NCBI GenBank assembly: GCA_013400975.1
Contig: WBMZ01011599.1
Coordinates: 124,001-188,000, forward strand
DNA: 64,000 nt
Direction of reading: 5' to 3'
Source: Atrichornis clamosus
Taxonomy: Eukaryota > Chordata > Aves > Passeriformes > Menuridae
Below the pieces are notes generated by a model, which saw only the letters and a program-made list of their open reading frames with translations, was not told the DNA's origin and searched no databases. Positions within the stretch are counted from its first letter, which is position 1, and every line of letters begins with the position of its first letter. Both the position numbers and the translations under genes were made by a program. Positions 13,301 to 25,647 of this stretch are shown in pieces.

Positions 13301-16300
13301 CAGATCCAGCTTGCTTTTTTATATGTATGACAGGTCAAGAGAAGTATTAAGTAGTTATAAAAACCCAGACACTGGGCCATTCAACATATTTCTAGTCTGG
13401 ACATAAAAAGGTTAAAATTTTCATGACCTTTACCTCGATAGAACTGAAATTTTTCTTGATATATGTATGTTGCAGAAGTAAAGAGAGACAAAATTCCCTG
13501 TAATGGTTTAAATCACTGTTGTATCTTTTACTTTAAAAGTCCCACAACACTTCAGCCTGGTGGCACTGTGTGTGTGTGTTCACGTGTGTTTATTGCATCT
13601 GGATGTGCACAAGGAATTAACAGATAGAACTGGTTATCAGGTAATCATCAGCTTACAAAAAGATATTTTTCTCTTCCCAGAAGAAAATCTACGTGGGGAA
13701 ATCTGTAATGATTGCTTTTTATTACTGTGTGTCACTGCTGTGGAACAGAATGTGTGCTTTGATGTCGAGATTGGCTTCATGTATTAATGGCATGATGCAT
13801 TATATATTATATATAGTGGGTGATACCACACAGGTAGGTGCATATCTCACTCTTAAATTACTTTTGTATGAGAATATAATTAAGAAAAATAATAATAAAA
13901 CCTCCCACTCATCAATCCTTTTTTTCATCACTGTTGAACCGGAGAACTGGAGAATATGACCTGCATGAAAAGCTTGGCTGCAACGTGTGGTTTGCGGAAG
14001 ATGAGGAGGTCATGTAGGTAAAATAATAACTTTTTTGCAAAATATTTCCTCTTCCTTGTTAGTAGTATACTTTATTCTTCTGGAATTTATTGATCCATTG
14101 GAAGTTTGTCCAGTTAAGGCCTGTCGGACTAACACTTTTCCCAGACAAATGGAAGCTGAGTTTTCAACTGAAGCTGTATTTTTCCTTTGGTCTGTTGGTG
14201 ATCAAGCAGGGAGCTCTGCTTCTTAATGCACAAAAATATAAATAATTTATATTTTAGAACAGAGAATACCATGAAAAGTATGAGGGAGATTATTCTGACT
14301 ATAAGGAGGAAAGTTGTTAAGTTTCAAAGACAGACATAAATCTACCCTAAACAAGGAGAAATGTCTGTTCTTGCTTCTCTTACGTGCAAGCCTTCAGCTA
14401 AAAAGGATGTGTCAGTGCAAACAGCTGCTCTGAGGCAGCTCAAAGGGAACACTGAAAATTTACCTTTGTGTCTGAAAAGGAATTATTTTCAGTAGTTTTG
14501 CCCTAGAGTTGGATTTGTCTAAAGGCGTGTTCCTCTCCTGTAAATCTGACTCTACCCTTTTCTGCCCACATTGTGCCCAAGTTATAGCTCATAAAATGCG
14601 TAACTGAGTTGCAAATGACATTATTCAGGAAATAATGTTTTTAAACACGTCTTTAAACACTGTTTGTGTGTGTACTCAAACTGCTCTTGGCTATGAGTCA
14701 GAATCTGCCAGAGGGATCTGTTCTGCAAGGGCTGATCAGCGAATTTCCACCAGGAACAGGTAAACCTAGGCCTGACGTTTCTTAGTTCTGCAGGACCACA
14801 TGACTGCAGTAGCTGGCCTTTGAGAGCAAAGCTGGATGAGAGCCTCATTCAGCAAAAAAGGAAGGGGACATGTAAATTAAAATGGCAGTAAAAAATCCAA
14901 ATAAGACAGAGTCATCTATGAATACTTCTCTGAAAGAAGACTAAGCAAAGTCTCGAAGAATTTCTATGAAACCATACCCCATGGTTCTTTTGTCTTCCTA
15001 CTCCTAAAAACTTGTCCAAATAACTCTGTGTGAGAGACAGTCCATGGTTTGAAGCCTTAAGAGGTACTCACAGATGGCATCTTAAGAGGTGTCTATAGAC
15101 TTGGTCTCTCTGGCTGGCCCTGTGGTAAACTGAGTAAGAAGACAAAAGTCTTCTGCCTCAAATCCCAGAAAGATACCAAAGAAGGTACTGGAAAAGTTCC
15201 AAAGGGCCAAATCCTGCAGTAGAGACATGAAGACGTTGAAATCAGAAGTCAACACATTCCTTATTCTCTCTCTCTCTTTTTTTTTTCTTTTTTAAATGCA
15301 GTTCTCAGGCTGCCATCAGGTCCCAACTCCTTCAGTTAAAAAATAAACTAAGCAAGATTTTTGGGGTTTTTTGGACAGAGAAGAGAGACTTTATCAAGCA
15401 GGGCATTATATAAGTTGTTATAAGTTGCCTTTTTGCCATTCATGAATCTTCAGAGTGGCTGCTGAGTGCGTGCCACTGCAGTGATGTAAGGTCTGCACTG
15501 GATCAGCCTCAGCAGCGTGAAATGTGCCGCCCTGGGAGGGCAAGGCCTGATGAGGGAAGCTCCCTTTGCTCAGAGGGTCCCTTTTCACTAATGGGAAGTG
15601 GCATGAAATACTCAATCATCATTAAGTGGTCAAACATTTTAATCTGCTCATAAAATTGCATCTAGAGTAATTGAGTCACTCAGTGTGAGTGTCTCTAATT
15701 GTCTTATCACAGTGTTCCTCTGGGTCCAAAAAATGAGAGAAGTAACATGTTTTATTAAAAGACAGAATTTACAGTAATTTGACTCTAGAAGGCAAAAGCC
15801 TTCACAGACTCATACTGTGTTGCAGGGACTTGGATTCATTCTTTCTGATAATGATTCAAATGTACTGTGAACACTGGAAAACATGTCACACCTAGAAGTT
15901 GTCTGGGCTTAGTTTTACAAGCAGTGTAGGAACCATAATCAGATGTTTTTGTATTCTTAAAATAGATGTGGAACTGAATAGTCTAGAATTTGTGGTTACT
16001 TGAAGCAAGTCTTGGTATCACAGATGATTTCAAAATCCTGAAGCAAACACCCTGTGAAAATGGATCTCCTGCATTTCACTGTGATTTCTCTTAATGAACT
16101 ATAGAGTTAAGCTAGGAGAATCATTGCCACACAGTGCTGTGTGTGCAAAAAAAAGTTAAGACATGAGGTGGAAAATGTTTCTTGGCTGACTGTTAAACAC
16201 AAATTACCTTGGGCTTGGGTTTGAGTAACAAACCTCTGGAGCTGAGTGTCTGGGGGAGACACAGTTGTGTGATGGATGGCGTAGCTGTGATCCTCATCCC

Positions 16301-19300
16301 TGAGCCTCCAGCTCTGGCTGCTGTTTGAAACTGAGCTAAAATTATCTTTCTCCTAGGCTGAACACTGCTGGTAGAGCGTGTTGCCATTAAAGCACATGAC
16401 AATCTATTTATACCTTGTAGAATTCACTAATGACAAGTTTTAACAATTTTAGTTCCCCTTAACGACATTAAGCAAAACAGAGTCCTGTGTTTTCTATTAT
16501 CTCTTTTTTTCCCCTGATCCTACATATTGTGCTGTTTTCTATTCTTTTTATGTTATTATTTTTTCTCTTCACATTCACCTGCCTTAACACAGTTTGCCTG
16601 GTAAGATTCCTCAAACAGGAATGATCATATAAAAAGTATAGTGTGAACACTTACCTTTTATTCTTGGACAAATTGCTCGCTGCAAGGCAGAGTGTATCCA
16701 GGATTGCTATACATAAAACAATGGCATTTTTATTGTGTTGTGATGAGAATAGTTCACCTTCCTGATGACCTCAGGATGGCAGGCTCTTTCACACATGCAA
16801 TTTTAGCTCATTGAGATTTCAAAGATCCCTTTCGAACATAAAGCACTAAAAGCCTTCTTTCAGCACATTGACTCTTTGTTCTTCTCTTCCATCATCGGGT
16901 TTAACATGCTGATGAAGGCCTGCAGAGAATGCAGCAATGCCAATATATTGGGCTTGGAGAGAAGCAGACTTTGAAGGAATGTGAAATGAGTAAAGAGAAA
17001 CTTGGCTGGAATTCAGCAATACAGAGAGGAAGTGGGAAAGGACTAAAATTTTAAGATATAACAGCAAGGCCACAATTAAATTTCAAGCTACCAAACCCAA
17101 ACAAATAGCAAGCTCAGAGTCAGACTGCTGAATATGTGCTTTTCTCATGTGATCAGTGATCTCACCGACCCCTGGGTGAGCTCCTCTGTCACAGACATAC
17201 AAATGACATCTGGGCTCTCTACGTGGTGGTTTAGCAGGATCTCATCTTCCAGACCCTCGCGCAGTGGGTGCCAGCAGGGTGGACAGAGGTTTATGCTGGC
17301 TCTGCAGAGCTTGTGGAAGATGATTCACACAAGTGAGTCCTCGGCAGCACTGGTGGGAAGGGCAGCTCCAGGAGACAAGTGACTGCAGTACCCTCAGGGC
17401 TGGGGGCAAGCATGACTAAACCTGTGCAAAGCAGAAACAAAGAACTTGTAAGCACTTTTGATGCTCCCAGTCACACTTGGGGAATACTTGCGAGTTTGTC
17501 CAAACTCTGTTCTGCAATCCATTCCTTACAATGCAGCTTTGGCCTCTAACTTCTCTAGCTCCCTTTTATAACTCCAAGTTGAAAGGAACAGCATTGTTTC
17601 CACTTTAAGACAGTCATCCATGACTTCATTTCTCAATTTTGATATTCCTCTTCTGTCCAAGAGGGGGGGAAACAGGAATCAAACTCATTCACAGTGCCAA
17701 AGCAATGTGCATGAAGGTTTCCTTCATGGTCATGAGGTCTTGTTGTAGTGTAAGGATAAAATGGATAAAAATGGACTTTTCCTTTCTCTTTTTTACACTG
17801 GAGATTCTTTAGAGGCTTCCATCGTCTTTTTTCAGGAGATACTAGAAAGAAAAAATTTCAAGGTTGTATTTCCTCCTCACCACTGGAACAAAATTCCTAA
17901 TATCCTTAGAAAACAATTCTGTTCTCACATGTCCAACTTATCAATGAAGGGAAAAGAGAAAGAAAGATATGTTGTGTATTTAGGGTGTCTCTTTATATTG
18001 TTGAGGCCCTGCTTATAGAGTCTTTGTTCTCTTACATCTTAAGCATTTGTTCTTGAAGAGACTGCTATATGCAAATACCATTGGAAAAACAGGAGGCACA
18101 AAGCACTGAAGGCAACCAGGAGGTTTTTAAGAACAAATAAAAGGAGATGAAAACAAGAAAATGACTGAAATGAAAATCTCAAAAATAAGGAATTTTCAAA
18201 TCCATATATACTCTGTAAACCAAGAGAAAGAAAATATATATTATTCTTTTAAAATCTGCAATTTTTATAACAGTTAACTGGTCAGCCAAATTTACTAGTT
18301 ACTTTTTCTCTGATGCAAAAATGGATCAATCTTTGGGGAAGCAAGGAAAGGACAGCAGATTTAGTATGGGACAGTCCTGGACAGAAGTGTGGACAAAGGA
18401 GTTCTTACAGAGTGGCAAGGCAGGATTAGCCATAGTAACAGGCTGAGAGAGTGCTCACACACACATTGGCTTCAGGAAAAGAGGAAAGAAGTCAGTGAAC
18501 CTTTAAAGTGACATTTAGAAAAGTTCACCATTTCAGCAGCAATTCCTGAGAATTGCAAAGCAGAAAATAAATCTATATTTAGAGAATGGACACTTGTTTC
18601 TGCTTTAGATTTATAGCTTTCAAGCAGTAACAAATTTAGCTTGGAAAACTAATCTAGCCATGCAATTATTTAGACTGACTGTGGAATTAGGTCCTTGCTT
18701 GCAACACATTTCCCTGTTCTCTGTAAAGGATCTGTCCTAAATACTCAAGAATCAGTTCATCCACTGAGTCCCACTGGAGCCAAGCGGAGCAAAATGTAGG
18801 GCTGTGACCTGCTTTTCATCTCTCTGATGACAAATTGGTCCATGCACTCCATGTGACCCAGAGGCCTTGGTCAGAAGCCAAGATCAAAGAGCTGCTTTAG
18901 CTGCGGGCTGGTTCCCTGCGTGGCGAGTACGGGGCAGGGATCTGCCTGCCCCGTCAGCTGCAGCAGAGTCTGAGAGACAGGACCCCATCGTGGGCCAGTG
19001 AGAGCCTCATGGCAGATAGCACCTGACCACAGAACACCTCCTGCCAGCTTTGCAGAGGAAACACGGGAGTCAGGACACTGCTGCCAGTGATGTCTCCCTG
19101 TGGCCAGTGGGACTGTGAGAGACTTCCCAGGTTTGAGCTGCTCCGGAGGTGTCCAGGGAGATGCACAAGTTAAGCCTCAGCACATTTTATGAGGGGTCCC
19201 GAAACTGGTGGAGCTTTCAAAGGTGGGGATGTACACAGGTCAGAAATTATGAAAATGCTGCCACTGGTTTCTAGCTTTGGCTGTCGGGACACTCAAATAT

Positions 19301-22300
19301 TGAGTATTCATTGAAATGTTTCTACTCATCCCAAAATTAGAAATGTGTTCCTAGATAGATAATCCAGCACAGAGCCTTTGGTTACCACAGTTTCTTTATA
19401 AATATTAATAATTTGCCACCAAGTAGAATCACTGTGAAGCTAAATAAGCTACTGGGCTATACTCACACATTAATCTTACTGGAGGCTCAGGGGGAAAGTG
19501 AAAGCAAGATACTTCAGTGAGAGATTAGTCTAGGTTATTCTCAATGGAAGATTAATATAGAAATAGTCTCCACATTTTCTACTCATTTACCCAGCAGAAG
19601 AATTTATTAAATTGTTCCTAAAACTGCAAGAATTGGGAAGTTTTCCTCTGACAGTTGTGCCATACTTTATTCCTTTTCTTTTCTGTACTACTATTTTTCT
19701 GCTTTACATAATAGCTTCACCAAAAAAAGTTGAGTGTAAAAGACTAGGAAGGCTTATATTTTTCAGTAATCTTAAGTACATAAAGATGAAAGAACTTTTA
19801 AAAAAAATTATTTATTTTAATTTTTGTTTTTGGCTGAATCATTACTTTGTCCTGCTTAGAAAAATGTTAGGGAAGGGTTTTTTCCCCAAGTGTATGCATT
19901 TTACTGGTTTTAAATAGAGCTATACAAAATTCTACAGAATGTGACAGGGTTTTTTTTCAATGTGGAAATGGATTTTAGGCTTGTAGAAAATTTGATTTAA
20001 TGTCCGATGAAGAAGCTTAAGGAAATTTCAGTAGAAACCCCAGACTTCTTTTCCCATGCCAAAACTCATTTGGAGACTCTCCTTTATGTAAACATGTAAG
20101 TGCCACTTGTGCAAAACTTGGTCCTCAAGACAGTTCCTGGTTTAATAGCTTTTTGTTTCCTTAGTGGCAATGATCAGAAAGATGTTAAGCTTTGGATGAG
20201 CAGTCTATATTACATTATATGTAATTAATAACAAATACCTAAAAAAGAGAGTTGTTAAATGCATTCTAGGTTAAAACAGGCATGCATAAACTAGTAAATT
20301 TGGAAAAAGCTAAGACATTTCACATCTGGGGTGGCAAACTAAGAGAATTGTTTATTGAATGATAACGCTTTGATGATTTCCATTGTATATTTATTTCAGG
20401 TTATAATTGATGGGGATATTTTCCATTAAACACCTCCCTAAATTTCTTCACTTATGTCGTCAAGGTGGAACACTGTGAACTCGTCAACAAAATGACTCAA
20501 CTGAAAGTATATGAAGAGATTTAGAGATGAATATTTAAAAGGAGTTTAAATGTGTTCCCATGGTGGGGACTGTTTGAGCACATACTGAAATGTATATCGT
20601 TTCCCGTGAAACCTGTGCTTTACACAGAAGTAAACAAACAGAAAAAGAAGCCTCTCTTATGCAATCATTAACAAAAACTGAAAAATTTCTTTTCTTTATG
20701 TTTCTCAGAGTATGATCCATGTTAAAATTCATCAGCATTAGTAGATTTTTGTCTCCTTCAACATTAAACTATGAATAAGGTGTGATAGCCCCAGCCCATA
20801 CATTAACAAAAGCACAGCTGTAAATATCAATTAACAGGGAATGAGCATCATATCAGTGTTTTGTCTTTTAAACAACCAGGTTATCTGCTGACTGACAATA
20901 GATTTTTTACTCAGTTTCCCAAACAAGTAAAAAACGTATTTAAAATGCACTAGCATGTTTATTAATTGGTACAGTGTTATTAAAATAATACTCAGGAGAT
21001 ATGCATGATATAAACAGTAACATTAACATTTCAGCCTATAACGCTTCTCAAGGTATTTCCTTCCCAAGAATGAGCACTCGTCAAACATTTTGGTTCTGAA
21101 CTCACTGTTCCCATTTGCATCATTTTATTGTGAACGTTGTTGCAGCACTTTCAAGAAATGAATGGAATAGAAATTTGAGTAACTGGGGATGTAGCTTGGA
21201 AACCATAATGAGCTATTTGTGGATTTTCCTGATACTTCATCAAGGCAGGTAAACTGTATGGGCAAAAAACTCAGTGACACTTAATCCTTATTCTGGAAAG
21301 GACAGTTTGAAAAAGGGAATGCAGGTGACCGGTGTGTTGCAACCTTCAGACCTACCTTGTATAATAGTATCTGCCAGATCCTAGAGACTGAAAATGAAAT
21401 CCTGGATAGATGTAACTCTTTTCTCTTGCTGCTTATAACAAGATTTGAGATCCCATGGGGTTGTTTCAGTATGTCAGGTTAAGCCTGTTTAATCTCCTTA
21501 TGATCAGACTTCATCCTCCAGAGCAGATAGTTAAGGCTGAGTTTATCACAGGTAGAATTTTTTTTTTTTCCCTAAAGGTCAAAACTTCATATCACAGTTT
21601 AAGTAGTAAAGAATAAGGTCTGAGGGCCTTGCACTTGTTCTTACTGAAATCCCAAAGTTCTCACCTCTTCAAGGTGAACTTCCTTGAAGCAGTTGCAGCT
21701 CAACTGTTTGCCTTCAATGACAGGAATTTTTTTTTTTTTAGCACATGATATAGATATTTCATGAAAAAGTGAAATGTGTTCAAGGGTTGGAAATTAGACC
21801 TTGAGAACCCTCTATTTTTTATCTATCCCTTTACAGCCCTGTCTGGTGAATATTTTCTCTATAGAGTAATATTTATCTGTGACATTGCAATTTTCTTGAA
21901 TAGAAGACATTATTTGGCAAAGAAATGGATTTTCTCGGGAGTTACTTCTGCTGGTGAAACAGCAACATCTTTGCCTGGTATATCTTGGCAAAGGGCTTGA
22001 CAATACGTGTGCTGCAATGTGTAGCTCATCTCAATTGCCAGAAGTCAAAAGAATTTAGTGGTTCTAACAGAAAAAACCCAAGTACAGCAGGATTGCCCTG
22101 AGTGCTCTCAAGAGTACATCACTACCTCCTAAGATAATTGAACAATTTATGAACACAAGAGATTAAACATTTTAAAAGTTGAACCTTACTGAACTCATGG
22201 AACCTTCTTGACTCCTATTTAGTTACAGGCAGGTCTGGTCCTAAGCCGGATTGTCAAGGAATAGTGTCAGGGATTCACCAAAACTTGGTTGGGTTTTTTT

Positions 22301-25224
22301 GGTGTTTTTTTGTTTGTTTGGTTGGTTGGTTTTTTGTGATTCCAGAGTACTTGTGAGTGATTTTTTTTTTCTGATACACTTGATATTTGGCATATTTGTT
22401 GAATTACAGCACACACTGACCATGAGGAATCAATTCTAATCCACATTATTTAGTTATGATGTGTAGTTTGTACTGCAAGATGCACTGTCCATTCTCTGAA
22501 TTGATAAATACAGAGCTGATAAATATGCATTTTCTCATAAACTTCCACATGTCACACCAACATGTTTTTCTGCATATTACTAGGCCAGCTAAACTTCACA
22601 GCTCGAGGTTTATTCAGAGTAAGCAAAAAAGATTTGGACTTCAATAAATGCCCTAACTATATTGAAATAACTGCTTTGAAACTTTCCCCTGAACCGTCTT
22701 TGAAAAGTCTTTGAGACATTCAACAAAAGAACACCACTCTACATGTTTCCAGTGATACTATTTTTCCTTTCATTTTTTTCAATGCTACACATTAGGAACA
22801 ATTTGGAAAAATTTTATTTGCTCACGTTGGGAGAGGAGGGTTTTCAGATGCTCACAAACAAAAGTAAGAGCTCATTTGAAGGTTTTTGTTAACCTACACA
22901 GAAGTGTAGTGCTGTGCATACAGTGAAAGTCACATCATCAATCACATTTCACATGGGTAAATTCTTGCACAGTATAATCAGAGTGGTTTTGCAATGAATG
23001 ATAAAGAAGTCAGGATTTCATAAGATAAAATAAAAATTGCCAGACTTGTCATTTACTTCTCATTCTTGTACCTCTCTAAAATTTTTTTGCAGGATCCAGA
23101 TAATGATGAGTTACAATTTATGTACTGAAGACAGATTTTGAGATGCACATGGCCATGTATATAATATTATGTAGCTGTCATGGCACCTTTCATATTCTAC
23201 ATTTAAGATATTAAAGTCAACAGTAAAAATGCAATAAATACTTTTCTTTAACCAAGCATACATGAATTCTGAATAAAAGCAAGGGGGACAGCATACTGGA
23301 AATACATCAAGAATTAAAACTAGTACGTAAATCAAAGAGGTCTTAATTAATGTTTGAATACAAAATAGAGAACCTTGGCATTTTATAACCTGAACAGGAT
23401 TCCAAAAAGTACTGTGTGCCCCTATACACATATATCCCCTTTGTTATTATGCAAAAAAGTGAGCTTCACAAATCACAGCCCCCTGTGAGCACTTATTCCA
23501 TTACTCTGCTGGAGACATCATTCATGTGTGTTTTATAGTTTTCTTGCACAATATCTGTAGGGTTTTTTCTTTTTTTTTTTTTTTAATTAAACTGAATATA
23601 AAACCTCTCACATTTGCAAAGAGGAGGTGGCAGTGACATTCCATTTTACATGATGTCAACAGCATATTCCTAATATGTTCCAATTCAAATAGGTTCCAGT
23701 TCAAATGTGATTCCTAACGTTTCATAATTTTTATTTACTACAGGGTAGAAAAATGCAAAGGAAAATTTGAGGCTTGACATCCATTTTTGTCCCTGCACCG
23801 ACAAGGTCAGTTAACTACAACTTCAAACAAATTTAACATCAAGTGATGGTGACTCTTCCTTGCTGAGGAGCACGTGTTGCATGCAGCAGGTCCGTGTGGT
23901 CAGGACAGAGCACACCTGTATTGGCAGCCTAGTTCAGATCTGGACCACACTCCTGAACTCCCAGGTTCCTGAACTTCCAGAGAGCCCTGTGAACCCCCCT
24001 TCAGTTCACACACGTCCTGGCCTCTCTGTGCCCAAATTGAAAGCCACACTCCACCTGTGCACCCAGTGTGTTCCAGATGTGCACCTGATGTATTCCAGCC
24101 TGAGTGAGACCCAGAGCAGCACCATGCAGGCACTTGCAGCCTGGATCTTGAGTTAGTTTTGCTCTCCAAATGACACAGTCAGAACTGGGAAGCCCTTGCC
24201 ACGCAGGGAAGGTTTGCTAGGAAAACCAGCAAGAATTCTTGGAAGATCTGGCTCATAGGGCAAATTTAAAGAACTATGATATTACAGTCTTCAGCAGAAG
24301 AGAAGAATACCCTGTAAGTGTATGGAGTGCCTTGGCAGGTAAATACATCATTTTTAATACATTCTCTCCTACTGGGTTGAGATATATGTGCTGAGACTTT
24401 TTAATGATGCAATACATAGGTATACTTCCTGATTGTCTGCTCCAGTGATAAGTTTGGGACTGTGAGGCTCACAATTTATAAAGCATCTTCAATTATCAGT
24501 ATATATAGATGTATAAACTATGTTCTTAAAGTCAGCTGCTGCCTGGTATGTGTTTTCTGTAGGAAAAGAAAGACATTAAAATGTGTCTGGTGAAGCAATA
24601 AAAAGTGCAGTATTCACTAAAAGAAGTAAAACAAGAAGATAACAAAACCAGATCACAGAAAATGAGATAAACAAGAGTGCTGCCACAACAGACTCCTACC
24701 TACCATTACCCCCACACTTCATAAACATGCAGTGGGATATATAGCACAGATAACATTTTACTGTTAAGATGAAGAATGAATTACTAGTGCCCCATACACT
24801 TTTATACGTCCAAGTGTGCGGGGAAAGGTTCAAGAATCTGGTTCAAAAATCTGGTCCAGTGTTTTTCCTGAATTTTTCCTGGGCAAAATGAGCTATGAGT
24901 GAGCTTCAGAAGCAATTTAAGCTCATACATCACCTCTGTACATCCCATTTGAACACGCTCACAGTAGCCACTGACAAGAAAAAAGGATGACACTTAGCAA
25001 AAACCAACTAGGGGAAGAGAGAGGAGCTGAAAAGCAATACATTTTTCAGCTTAGCAATTCACTGGCAAAACATGTGCAGTGTACATGCAACTGAAAAGTA
25101 AAGACTTCTGGGTATTATTAAAGGAGAGAAACAGCCACAAAAACAATCATTTGAATTGCCTCAAAATGCTGTTTTATTCCAAAGCAATCTGCTTGCTTTC
25201 TTTTCAGAAGCTTAGTGCCCTCCT
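10367..25224. other. Gene-free unique sequence
   Basis: Nearly 15 kb without a supported gene. A somewhat more GC-rich part lies at about 10860-11180 and another at about 18770-19170; neither shows a convincing exon or repeat match. Open frames are short and unrelated. There are small simple runs, such as a CT run with a T tail at 15264-15294, an AT-rich run at 13797-13815 and poly(T) at 23570-23584. I saw no CR1 3' tails here, which makes this the longest repeat-poor stretch in the window. Confidence 0.55.
22288..22340 (+). repeat. G/T-rich low-complexity stretch
   Basis: The plus strand is almost only G and T (GGTTGGG, T7, GTTTG, GGTTGGTTGG). Composition and layout resemble 7176-7270 and 44304-44362, but the sequences do not align as copies of one element by eye. 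It lacks four runs of three G, so quadruplex potential is weak. Confidence 0.65.
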
Positions 25225-25647
25225 TTAACTTTCCTTCCTTCCTTCCTCTCCTTCTCTCCCTTTTTTTTCCTTTCTTTCTTTTTTTTCTTTCCTTCCTTTT
25301 CTTCTTTTTCTTTTCTCTTTTTTTTTTCCTTTCTTTCTTTTTTTTCTTTCCTTCCTTTTCTTCTTTTTCTTTTCTCTTTTTTTTTTCCTTTCTTTCTTTT
25401 TTTTCTTTCCTTCCTTTTCTTCTTTTTCTTTTCTCTTTTTTTTTTCCTTTCTTTCTTTTTTTTCTTTCCTTCCTTTTCTTCTTTTTCTTTTCTCTTTTTT
25501 TTTTCCTTTCTTTCTTTTTTTTCTTTCCTTCCTTTTCTTCTTTTTCTTTTCTCTTTTTTTTTTCCTTTCTTTCTTTTTTTTCTTTCCTTCCTTTTCTTCT
25601 TTTTTTTTTTTTTCTTTTTTTTCCTTTCCTTCCTTTCCTTCCTTCCT
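25225..25647 (+). repeat. Homopyrimidine minisatellite, 59-bp unit, about six copies
   Basis: After position 25225 the plus strand is almost purely C and T for over 400 bp. Inside it a 59-bp unit repeats: the landmark TTTTCTCTT recurs with its first C at 25315, 25374, 25433, 25492 and 25551, exactly 59 bp apart, with the other sub-blocks (CCTTTCTTTC, CTTTCCTTCC, TTCTTCTTTTTC) in the same order in each copy. The sixth copy decays into T-runs near 25600, and the array ends in CCTTCC tetramers. The copies are nearly identical, so the array expanded recently. Because C/T codons contain no stop, the array lies inside a 159-codon open frame (25215-25694) made of F, L, S and P; this is an artefact, not a gene. 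Long purine-pyrimidine tracts of this kind can form triplex (H-DNA) structures. Confidence 0.95.

Noticed and set aside
18770..19170. GC-richer patch that might be a CpG island or exon
   Set aside because: CpG dinucleotides are few, no splice-bounded frame stands out, and the 70-codon minus-strand frame has no motif.
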